64,000 nt of DNA from Anthoceros angustus (Eukaryota > Streptophyta > Anthocerotopsida > Anthocerotales > Anthocerotaceae). Shown here one piece after another: positions 45,280 to 55,875 of the stretch. Under the pieces are notes generated by a model. That model was given only the letters and a program-made list of their open reading frames with translations, was not told the DNA's origin and ran no database searches. Numbering within the stretch: position 1 is the stretch's first letter; every line of letters starts with the position of its first letter. Position numbers and translations under genes: made by a program. Where the stretch lies: positions 558,001 through 622,000 of the forward strand of contig MU008177.1 of NCBI GenBank assembly GCA_010909165.1. The letters run 5' to 3'.

Positions 45280-46235
45280 GCATTCGTAGCCTAACTTGGT
45301 CCTCACGGCCCATCAAATGTAGCGAGAGGTACTTGAGGGAAACTTGCGCACTGGTTGGTTGCACAGACTCGTGTGTATGGAGTCGTTGTGTAGCAGAGAA
45401 AATCGGGTGCTGGGTCATTCTTCTCGCAGCATTGATGATAAATGGAGGTGCCTGCTTCAGAGAAAGTGAAACTAGCAGCTGCGCTGCCACAACGCTAGTG
45501 ACAGAATTTTTCGGGGTAATTCACCACCCTTGGAGACCAAATGGGAGGTCTACTTATAGTGGTTCTGACCTGTAGCTGCTGATTACCCGGTCTATTTGAT
45601 TAGCTTCTGAGGATGACTTAAGGTTCTCCTGCGTTTCTCACTTTCACCTGGAGGCCAGCTAAGCTTTGCGCCCCTCTCCTGTTCTTCCATGCCTTTCAGA
45701 TTTTCTGGACTTGGGCTTTCTTCAAGAGCAATTGGAGGCTGAGCATTGAAAATCTCACGGAGGCAACCAACCACACACAGCAAAGTGGAGGTACCTTCTC
45801 AGCTGAGTAGGGTATTTAAGGAGCGATACCTTCTTTCAGGATTAAGGAGAATTGGCCTGGTTGAAGTGCATGCTCTCTTAGTTCTTTCCGGATCCACCCG
45901 GCTGGAAAGCCTTGGTGAAGCCATCAAATTCCTAAAGGGCCGCCATGGCTGAGTTTTGTTTTCTTTTAAGTTCACAGCCTCCATCGTGGAGGTTTATGTC
46001 TGATGAGCTACACTCGCAACTGGAAGATCAGCCTTAGCCCCCATGTGCGTTGCGAAGACGAGTCTTTTGGGCAAAGGTCAGTGTTTGTCTGCCGGTGGTC
46101 AGGTCAAAGATGAGGCTGGGAAACAGTTGCACAGCTGCTCACTGTTTTGATGCTGACCACAGAACTGTCCTTTGCTAGCTGATGTGAATATGGATAGGCT
46201 ACTGGTATATTACTTACGGTTACGACGTTGTTGTT
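45280..46235. other. Helicase 3' flank
   Basis: No certain gene. A frame at 45746-45952 reads LLVLSGSTRLESLGEAIKF and might be an exon of the possible gene that follows, but no splice frame could be fixed. Confidence 0.35.
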
Positions 46236-46689
46236 CAGTGTGCCGGTGCTACCCTGGATTCTCCTCAAGAATTTCAAGGTTCAGGCTTACCTCTTGGGTT
46301 GAGCGCCACCGAGTTGCTTGGCTTGCATGGGCATGACCCGCAGCTTTCCGCTAAAACGTCCGCAATTGTAGTTGCCTCACGCAAACTTGAGCAACCCCCT
46401 ATCTCTGTCCTCTGGCTACACTCCCAGGCAGCCTAGTCCCGGCTACCAGTTGGCCACCTCTGCGAGCCGCCACTCCCTTCTAAGATCCAGCGACATTATG
46501 GAGATGACAATGTGCCATAATGCACCAGGTTGAATCTCCTGTCTTGCTCACTTCATTGGAACAGGTGCCCCGTGATATCCTAAATGAACAACTCCGTCTT
46601 GAGTTCCATTGCCGATGGCTTGGCGATGAGGAGGCTGAACATGAAAGGCAGCAGCAAAGTAGGGGGAGTCCCCTCAAGAAGGCTCTGTG
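46236..46689 (+). CDS. Possible exons of an unidentified gene
   Basis: Two coding-like stretches. 46236-46436 follows a cag acceptor and reads GSGLPLGLSATELLGLHGHD. 46565-46689 follows ggaacag and reads VPRDILNEQLRLEFHCRWLG, ending either at TGA or at a donor ctgtgagt. Neither matches a family I know. Could be part of a broken gene. Confidence 0.3.
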
Positions 46690-47489
46690 AGTATAACCCA
46701 GTTATTCCATCATCCGAACACCTTCACATTTCCAATAACCTGACGTAGAAGGAACCATGTTGCAAGCAACCGTCATGCATGCACACTTTGAAGAATTTCA
46801 CAACTTGGAGAACGCGGTGAGAATGATCAGGCTTGGCAATAGGATGGAGGAAATCTCTTCAGCAACATGATACGAACTATGCTGTCCAAGCAACAATTCA
46901 AATACGAACACTATTAGCACAAGCAGACGGAAAAACCCAGAGCACCCAGACTGACCTTCCAGGGAGGGTGAGATACTGATTCCTTAGTCCTAAGTCTAAA
47001 CAGATCACATACATCTCGGACCCTGCAATGCATCACCGTACCCACTCTGCAACTTGCATCGTTCACTACAACAGACAACTAGGTTGCTTGTGCGGAATGA
47101 TCCACACAAATCAGGTAGACAAGGAACATCCTGCAAATGAAGGTACTGGTGCCTCATGGTTGACATTCCTAGTTGATGTAAAAGAGCAGATATGATCTCT
47201 CTGGTGCACTTGGAGTTTAATGCATCACAGGGTGATCTCTGGATCCACACCAGCTCCATGGATGAATCACTGAGACTCTTCGTCAGCTCACTGGGTGCTG
47301 TGCCAGCTACCCTTTCATTTTCAACTGTCGCAACCAAGCTACTACTCCGTAGATCAGGATGGTCACTCACTGGCGCCTGCTGCCCAGATCAAGGCTGTCT
47401 CCCCTTGCATAAGCCTGTATAGCTGCAATAAACACATGGACCTCTGTCTTCCCACTGCCTGAACTGGCCTAATATCTGCAGACATAATG
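46690..47489. other. Intergenic, nothing supported
   Basis: Short frames on both strands without domains. Confidence 0.45.
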
Positions 47490-47905
47490 TGCTTAGATGT
47501 CAATACGGGGGTATGATCAGATACGTTCCTGGGCAACCACATGAAGCCATGTGCCTTGGCAATCATGGAGAGTCCAGACATCGTAAACCCTCTTGCACCC
47601 GCCATGACAACCGCACATGTGGTTGCACAGGGAGGTATCCAATCACACCCCATGCTGACGGTGGGAGTATGTCGACATCGTTCACCTACTCCACTTCCAC
47701 AACACAAGCCCTGGCTCGCCAACTGAGCTACACAGATATATAGTCTGCTCACCTTGTCCGTGCCTACAATGGGCTTGTATGTCCATACGGGGTACGAGCG
47801 GACACGTTCCTGTGCAACCATATGAAAGCATAAACAATCATGGCGCTGCACAAGCAGGCATCTGCTCATACCCCATATTGACGATGAGCTTCGACCACGT
47901 CGACC
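47490..47905. repeat. Dispersed repeat, copies 2 and 3
   Basis: 47505-47690 matches 23840-24000 (gatcagatacgttcctgggc, then ggttgcacagggaggtatcc). 47770-47905 is a weaker, shorter relative (cggacacgttcctgtgcaac). The two lie head-to-tail about 260 bp apart. Confidence 0.6.
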
Positions 47906-48092
47906 CTTCTAACATGTCTGAAAACAATAAAACCGAGTGACTTTGCTGTAAGAGCATCTGTATCCACCCTGCGAAAGTTTGGAGCAGTCAGTCAGGCAAA
48001 CGGCCAAAGGACGAACTACGTTGGAGGAGGCGGGACTCTTAAGTACATACCATACAACCCTAAAACAAGCCTTCAATGGAGTAGTTTTTCTA

Positions 48093-48211
48093 TTAAGGAA
48101 CGAGGAGATGGGTCCCTTCCGTATGTGCGAATGCGAGCACCTTCACGTACCGTTGGAGTCTACTTCGATGTTCTTTGGTAGATGGGTTTCACCCATCTCC
48201 TCTTTCCTTAA
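48093..48211. repeat. 21-bp inverted repeat with 77-nt loop
   Basis: ttaaggaacgaggagatggg at 48093 pairs with acccatctcctctttcctta ending at 48211, one mismatch in 21. The right side also folds on itself (gatgggtttcacccatc at 48181). Shape resembles a short hairpin precursor or MITE remnant. Confidence 0.7.
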
Positions 48212-48463
48212 AGGAACTTTAATTCTTCTAACGGAAAGACCAAACTCGTTTCCTTACCAAATCCTTCATGCCTTCCTCCATCCGTCATGCATCGATTCCT
48301 TTCATTGGCCGTTTTTGGTAGGTAGGGACTAACTTCTAGGCTTAGTTTTATCAAATATTAATTTAATTTTGAATTTAGGTTTATAAGTACCTACAAGTAA
48401 TGCCATCTTTCTAACAAGGTGGGGCAGACATGTTTAGAAGTAACAATACCACAAGACACCAGC

Positions 48464-48572
48464 AGAAAGAGAAGAAGAAGAAGAAGAAGAAGAATTTTAT
48501 TTAAGTCCACTAAGGACGGGAGAAGAAGAAGAAGAAGAAGAAGAATTTTATTTAAGTCCACTAAGGACGGAT
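48464..48572. repeat. Duplicated (aag)n tract with ttatttaagtccactaagga
   Basis: An agaagaagaag run plus ttttatttaagtccactaag occurs twice, about 53-60 bp apart. Confidence 0.8.
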
Positions 48573-48839
48573 TTCCGTCATGGGACTGAAATATGATAAC
48601 TACATAGATTGCGGTAAATGGGTCTGGATGAATATAAAGGTAAAATTCAAACAAGACAAATAATCTTCAATCAATCAACAGAATCAATGAAATTGCGTGA
48701 ACGAGGGCCAAACACCACCAATTCATCCCCACGAAAGAAAGCCACTTGACCTGCAACACAAGCTGCTCTGAAAGCAGGTAACTTCTCCTTCTTAGTCTTC
48801 CATTGCAATGGTGCAATGGAGCACTAGGCTCATGTTATC

Positions 48840-49929
48840 ATCCTCCCACAGGGTGAGGACAACTGGATAATGTACTGCTGGGCACTTGCCTGGTCCACAT
48901 ATATGCAAAATATGGTGGACTGGAAGATGTACGCCAAAGTTTTTGACAACATGAACTCAAAGGGTGTGATGACATGGAATGCACTGTTTGTTGGGTATGC
49001 ACAGTAAAGACTTGGCCTAGAGGTGCTTGTTGTGTATGGACAAATGGAGAGGGCGGGCCTCATTTTGGCTAATCATGTTACTTTTGCTTGCCTACTTAAG
49101 GCATGTGCAAGCACTTGGGCCCTACAGAAGGGCAGATAGCTGCACTCACAGATTGTCGAAAGAGGACTGCTAGATGAGGTACTGGTGGGCACCAGCCTGG
49201 TGAACATGAATGCAAAATGTGGTGAACTGGAAGATGCACCCCAGGTGTTTTATTACTTGGCCACAAAGAATATGGTGACATGGACCGCTCTGATTGCTGG
49301 GTATGCACATCATGTATTGCATGGTATGCATGGTATGTTGTGGGATTGACAATGCCTGCAAAAGTCAAGGGGATCTAGAGAGAGCAATGATTTGTTTTGA
49401 AAGCATTGTTAGGCTGGACCCCCAAGAGTTGGCTGCTTATGTGCTCATGGCCAATGTTTATGCAAATGAAGGTAGGTGGATCTATGTAGACAACATTGAA
49501 ACATAGAGAAGGGCAGCAGGAGCTAACAAGAAGCCTGCATTGGCGACCATTGAGTGAATATGCTTGTACATAGATTACTGGTGGGAAAAACCAAAGATGA
49601 TATATGTTGCATTTAAGGTAGAGGGCACGAATGCACGTGTGAAGCAAGAGGGAGGTCACGAGCCTCACACAAAGTTGAAGCTAGTGTGTGAGAAGGAAAA
49701 GGAAGATCCGCTTTGTGGCCATGCTAAGAAGCTAGCTTTGGCGTTTGGTCTGTTGAACACTCTGAGTGGGACACGTTTGGTGGTAACTAATAATTTACGC
49801 ATGTGCAGTGACTGCCACAATTCCACTGAGATAATGTCAAAGCTTGAACAAAGAGACATTGTTTTAAGGGATGGGTACCACATGCATCAATTTGCAGTTG
49901 GTTGCTGCAGTAGTAAGGGTCGACCATGA
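48840..49929 (+). pseudogene. PPR protein C-terminal half with DYW-type domain, broken
   Basis: Relic of the PPR family seen intact-like at 55876-58631. PPR motifs are legible in pieces (NSKGVMTWNALFVGYAQ then a TAA, and NHVTFACLLKACAST). A stop follows the KPA box (NKKPALATIE then TGA), and a second frame resumes to the terminus CCSSKGRP at 49929. The deaminase motif reads GHAKKLALAFG, where the other copy has HAE: the catalytic Glu codon is now Lys. N-terminal PPRs are missing. The 3' flank to about 50140 is shared with 53131-53330. Confidence 0.85.
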
Positions 49930-50677
49930 GAAGAAAAAAAGAAGTAGGTAGTGCCCAGTGGGGGTTGAATGTGCTTGCTCGACTCCATTCCTGTCCAACT
50001 TGAGTCATGGACATGGATGGCTAGCATTGGTTCTAGCACCTCTCATGGCAACACAAAGAATGAGAATCGAGCGGTGCGGGTGCCCAACTCCGAGTTCCAG
50101 CAACCCAATGAGTTGATGGCACTGGACTGCGGATGGGGAAGTTTCCCATCTTTCGAAACTGGAAGGATCTACTAGAGGATGCATGCATATGCCCCACGTT
50201 CCTCCTCCTTGTAGGCTGTGGATGATTCAGCTGTGGTTTTGCTGGAATATTTCCTATACCCCGGGGCCGGCAGGGACCACGGATAGGAGCAAGGCGGCCC
50301 CGCCTGCCCGTCTTGATGCAGCTGTGGCCGGCCACCAACCACGCGTACACTCCCCCAATGCGCTCAACCGCGCGGTTAGCTCCAGCTCACCGCACTCCAC
50401 CCACTTTATGTTTTCTATAGCGAAATAGTTAGATGTTGCACATTTGTTCCACCCTCTGTGAAAAACTGTGAAACATTTGAGAAACTCTATTATGTACGCG
50501 AAATATTTGAGAAATTGAAATAAATATATTTCACCCTTTTTGGTTCTCGAGTTGAATTTTTTGATATTCTGAGTGATTTTCTATATATGTATGCTTCTTC
50601 CAAGCTTCTTAGTCCTCATCTTGAGAGAGAGAGAGGTGAGATTTCTATTGCTGGTATCAAAATCTTCCAATTCAGTC

Positions 50678-52782
50678 ATGACATCATGGTTTGTGCCAGT
50701 TACTACTTCCTTTGTCGTATTATCAATATTTTTGTTCGTTCTATTTTTCAATGTTCATCATGAGAACAATTTTAAGAGTTCAAGGAGACTTGTTTTATCT
50801 TTTAAGCACATTCCAAAGGCTATGCATGCTATCAATCGCCCTTTTGTGAAGTCTTATGAAGTACGTACATCTTGGTTTGCTCTAATTTTTTATTGGTAGA
50901 GAACTTTATTTTTTGAAAACGTCTTAAAGTTTGTTTATGAAACTAATGAGGGCAATGACAACGATAGAATCTCATAGCTTTTCGTTTTATGTTCTTTGTT
51001 GACGATAATGTTTATGATATAGCTTTCCGATAATACCATTATCGATTGTGTCAAATTTGAAGATCATCTCGGTTTCCAAGATCCTGCTATAAAGGAATAT
51101 TTTGAGGTTTGCATTATCCAAGTTGTGTACCTATTCAATATTTGGCCTAAGATGTTTGTAGATGCCTAACACCCATGTTCTAATATTTTCAATGTAGTGC
51201 TTCTCTACATAAGAATGAGATGATTGTAGATGTCGTAAACCCATGTTATGATATTTTCAATGCAATGCTTTTATACAGAAGAATGGATTTGGCAATAATA
51301 CTTCGTCGTTTTCCAAAGGTTTCAAAAAATAAACATTCAAACAAGACTATTTCTAGCTTGTTTCAAAAAGAGGTTGGACATTGTCCTGAAGGAAGTGTTC
51401 CTATAGCTGGAGTGATGAATCCTGAGATTAATTTAGAGCAATATCGATATGTGAAACGAAGGTCTTTTGTTTCCAACATCACAAGATACAGAGATGGACC
51501 CGGCTGGAATTTTTTGGACCGCTGGGTAAGTTGTTTTCTACAATTAGTATCTTTGTACAAAATATTATCACCCTATTTTAAGTGTGGGTGGGAGTGAGAA
51601 TGTCGAACACATTGATGGATGTGTAACTTTAAGCAATATTATAGAATACTCTTAATTTTTTAGAAATAATTATTGGATTGACTTGCTAATTATTTTTCAC
51701 TTTGGGCAGCATGCAATTGCTAGGTCAGATTTGAGAGGGGCTCCACCAGCTTATTCGCAAGCTAGAGCAGTCGGTGCATCAATGAATGTTTATCGACCAC
51801 AGCCCATTAGATCGGTCTATTATCATGATTTTTCATTAGGACAGGTATGGGTTGCAAATGCAGGTGAACGACTACAAGTGATTGAAGCTGGATGGCATGT
51901 AAGTGATATTAGGTTTTCTCTAGATGTTAAAGGACTTCATGCATTTCAAATAAATACCAAGACTTTTGTGTTTTTTATTAGACTAGTCTTTCTACACTTA
52001 TATCACCAAGGTATGTGAAATATAAATTGTAATGGGTGTACTTGATAGGTCTATCCACGCTTATACCGTGGTACGGGAAATGAGCGCAAACCACATTTCT
52101 TTATATTTTGGACGGTAATTATTTGGTTTTGTATCTTCTTCAATCAAACTCTACTCTTGATCTTCAATTTGTTAGTTTTTTTGTTCTTATATTTTAAATA
52201 TTTTGATAGCAGTCAGATAATTATACAAATGGATGTTACAATTTCCGATGTCCCGGATTTGTTCATATTCCAGAAGAAAGCCCTATGATACCTGGTACTC
52301 CTTTCCAAGATGAAGATAGTGACGGTGAACGCGATTTTAGAATATACCTAGAACTTGGTACATCGGGAGATTGGACCTTGCGTGTAAACGACGAAAGAGT
52401 CGGATTTTGGCCAAAAGCCATATTTGGAGATGGTGGATTGTCAGAATTTGCTAATGTCTTGGACTTTGGAGGAGAAGTTGTCCGTGACAGAAGAGGTGAT
52501 CAGATGGTGAAGCCAATGGAGATGGGAAATGGAAAATTTGGCTCAACTATTGAAAATTTTGATGGAGCATATATGACAGACTTAACTATGGTAGATAGGG
52601 AGGGCAAATTAGTTTCTATTGTTTTAAATGGAGTTGCAAGACTTGGGCCATTACCTAATCAGAAAATGGATCCTGTCATATACGATGTTAAGCGTAATTT
52701 TCCAAAAGGAGAAAATGATAATGTATGGGTGATTTACGGTGGCCCAGGTGAGAAGGAGGTTGTTGCTCCTGAACCTAAGTGA
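50678..52782 (+). CDS. Neprosin-type glutamic peptidase
   Basis: Exons: 50678-50860, 51023-51106, about 51270-51525, 51710-51898, 52049-52114, 52213-52782. An N-terminal hydrophobic segment (FVVLSIFLFVLFFNV) suggests secretion. The propeptide region shows NTIIDCVKF and GHCPEGSVPI, as in the neprosin activation domain. The Neprosin domain (formerly DUF239) reads IEAGWHVYP, FWTSDNYTNGCYNFRCPGF and FGGEVV; the two Glu residues in IEAGW and GGEV are the catalytic pair of this family, which cleaves after proline at low pH. The 3' end of intron 2 and start of exon 3 are tandemly duplicated (about 51150-51290), so that border is uncertain. AT-rich codons contrast with the helicase and PPR genes. Confidence 0.85.
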
Positions 52783-52911
52783 GAGCTATTGGAGTAGGTA
52801 GCTGCGTTAGTGACTTAACCTCTACATAATTTGCAACTTATAGAATGGAAAAATTAGAAAACGTGATATAGAGATTGTAGGCAGTATTACTTAGTTGCTC
52901 AAAGTTGGTGT

Positions 52912-53130
52912 TGAAGCCCTGTGTGAGAAGGAAAAGGAAATGTGCTCCATGGGCAAGCTGAAAAACTAGCTCTGGCGTTTGGTCTCTTTGATCACTCCGA
53001 GTGGGACACCTGAGGTGGTGACTGAAGAATCTGCGCATGTGCAGTGACTGCCACGGTTTCCACGGTGAGGGATGTGTACCGTGTGGATCGATTCGCAAAT
53101 GGTTGTTGTGGTTGCAAAGGTCGACCGTGA
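52912..53130 (+). pseudogene. Remnant of a PPR DYW-type C-terminus
   Basis: Pieces in several frames: EKEKE, GQAEKLALAFGL, then TPSGTPEVVT, and the end GRP followed by TGA. The His of the HAE motif is now Gln. Flanking 53131-53330 matches 49930-50140, so this and the copy at 48.8-49.9 kb are related duplicates on either side of the neprosin gene. Confidence 0.8.
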
Positions 53131-53960
53131 GAAAAATGAAGTAGCCAGTGCCAGTTGGGGGGCGACTGTGCTTGCTTCACTCCATCCCTGTCCAACCTGA
53201 GACACGGACAAGGATGGTTAACACTGGTCCTGGCACCTCTCACCGAAACAGAAAGAATGGGAATCGAGCGGCGCGGGTGCCCGACTCCGAGTCCCAGCAG
53301 CCCAATAGCTGATGGCACTGGACTGCGGATGGAGGATTTCCCTCCTCCCTGCAGGCTGCGGGTGATTCAGCTGTGGTTTCGCTAGAAGATTTTATTTCCT
53401 CCTTCCTGTTACGAAACATCGTCCTTCCTGTTCCACGTTCCGTGCAAGCCCCCCCTAAGCGATGCATGTTGAGCTACCTTCTTTGACGGTTTCTGCGAAG
53501 GGCAGCACAATCACAGCCAACTGCCGATCAAAATCAAACTACCGCGAGGCAGCTCGGCTGTATTGTGGAGGTGGATCCATTTCATGCTATGGTGGAGGGA
53601 GCTCGATTGTATGGAGATACTACTTTGTCTAACTGCAAATTTAAAATTCTGTCTTTCGTCATGACGATAGGTGTATGGGCTTTCAGCGCTTGCCTTGTTT
53701 GTGTGCGCTGTGAGCGCAGGACTGGACGCGCGTCTTGTGGAAGGCGAGAGAGTTCATCGCCGGGCCGGTTCCTGCACGGATGGCCACAGTATTGTGGAGC
53801 CAACAAATTACAATCGGTGTGTGTACAGGGATTTTGCCAGGAGCTCCCGCTCACCTCATCTTAGGGAGTCAAACTCTGGCAACCAAAGGCTCCAGGTGCA
53901 GCAGTCTAAGGAGCCCAGCACTTTCACTTCCGAGGAAGTGGGTGGGTAGGGACGGGACCG

Positions 53961-55000
53961 ATGCCAGTCGTTGCCAAGAGCAGGAGCACTTGTGGCAACA
54001 ATTTTTTCGGGAGCCTTCCATCTGGTGGGACAACAAGACATGTTGTTGGACCACATGATCTCGCCGGAACCCTTACGCCGGAATTCAGGCGAACGGAGGC
54101 TCTTCTTGTCTCGTAAGCCAGCTTGGGTTGATGAGCAGCTCATTCGCTTGGAAATGCACAAGAGCCGTGGTGCCTCTCCTTCAGAGTCCAGTTTTCCGGA
54201 TAAGCCTGAACCTGGGAGGCGTGCAGGATCGGAAATGGGCGTCGTTACTGCTGGTACCGTGAGCATGTTATGCCACCAGGGGAAGCTCTCTGAGGCCGTT
54301 GGAGCCCTGGAATCTCTGGCGCAGACAGACTCTGCCATTTCTCACTCTCTGTTGTACACTTTGCTAAAACTGTGTACAGCTGAGAAGGATTTGGTTGTGG
54401 GGCGTCGAGTTCATGATCTCACTGCCAAACTTGGGTACGAGTCGAGTGCATACTTGGGGAACCGTATCTTGCGCATGTATGCATGTGAAGGTAGGCTGGA
54501 CGAGGCCATGGATGTGTTCACCAGGGTAGGCAAACCAAACGTCTTCATGTGGTTTTCCATAATCTCTGCACATGCTAAGCACGGAAAACATAAAAGGCCA
54601 TACAACTGTACCATGAGATGTGTAGGTCAGGAGTGAAGGTGCATGTTCGTGTCTTTGTTGCTGCCCTTCAGGCTTGCGCATGTGCCGCCGACTTGGAATC
54701 TGGCAGAAAAGTGCTCTGTGATGTGGTGCAGAGTGGCATTGCTAATAACTTGTTTGTTGGCAACTGCCAGGTGGACATGTATGCAAAATGCGGCCAACTG
54801 AAAGATGCACGCCAGGTTTTTGACAACATGGCCACAAAGGATGTGGTGACGTGGAATGCCCTGATAGCTGGGCATGCAAAATGTGGTGAACTGAAAGATG
54901 CACGCCAGGTTTTTGACAGCATGAACACAAAGAATGTGGTGACATGGAATGCCCTGATAGCTGGGTATGCAAAATGAAGATGCACGCCAGGTTTTTGACA
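53961..55000 (+). pseudogene. PPR protein, N-terminal half, truncated and frameshifted
   Basis: Starts like the minus-strand gene (ATG at 53961, leader similar to 58680-58760). A frame from 53971 reads KPAWVDEQLIRLEM, LESLAQTDSAISHSLLYTLL, then PPR motifs (LGNRILRMYACEGRLDEAMD). A one-base shift at about 54590 (gcataaaaggcc) moves the frame, and the reading continues as AIQLYHEM, SGRKVLCDVVQSGIANN, DARQVFDNMATKDVVTWNAL. It ends at about 54977 after two shortened repeats. No DYW domain. Confidence 0.85.
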
Positions 55001-55875
55001 ATGCCGCCTTGCTGTGGCATCTTGATGCAAAATCTTGTCATGCTTCCCGCCTAACTAGGTTCTCCTCCCTTTTCACACCCCTTACCTTTCGTGGCTTAGC
55101 CGTCTCCGCCGCCCTCCCTCCGAGCTCTTTGATTCAGCCCCTTGCAACACCTATGTCCAAGCCGTCGCGCGCCAAACAGGCCCCTCACCTGGCAGACGAT
55201 GTCGTCGTTGTGGTGACGTCCCCATAGGAGAGTGTTGGGCTGACTGTATCCACCGCTCATGCTTTTCTTTTAAAGTAATTGATCAAAAAGGGTTACAAAA
55301 ATCCAGGACTTTAAGTTGTCCTCGAAGAGAAAACAGCCTCGATTGATTCCTCAAAACCAGTCTTGGCCTCGTTCACTGGGATGAAAATGTCAATGCATCG
55401 TCCAAGGAATCGAGAACAGATTGTCGTTCAAGAAGGGAGCGTAGAAAGAGGTCGAGGCCGGGGGGCCTTGTCATCGGCCAGTGACCGGAAGTTGCAACTT
55501 GTTGTAGGCATGTTGCAGTTGTCTTGTCTGGAGGCAGCCTGCGCAACCCTGCTCCTAGCAGGCAGGACCGCCCTCGATCTGCTCTCTCGCGGAATGAACT
55601 GCAGATGCCGAGACCAGCGTCGATCCCCGGGTCGGGAGCCCTGCACACCTGCACGTTAGCAGCCTTCCTTCCACAGCCATAAAACGAGAAGATGCAAAAG
55701 CTTACAATGATGCATGAAAGATGCATCATATGCAAAACCGCTGTAGCTTACAACGATGTCTCTCTGTTCGTAGGCTTTGGCGAGGTCTTTCCCTTTGGCT
55801 CCAAGTTACGAAGTGCCGGGCCGCCAGGACTGGCACTCAAGTTGCGTTAGCACTGGCTACACTTCATCATTTTTC
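55001..55875. other. Spacer between convergent PPR genes
   Basis: No gene supported. It separates the plus-strand truncated copy from the minus-strand gene. Confidence 0.5.

Noticed and set aside
50678-52782. VPS62/DUF946 protein
   Set aside because: First impression from length and neighbourhood; motifs IEAGW, WTSDNY..CYNFRCPGF and GGEV fit neprosin instead.
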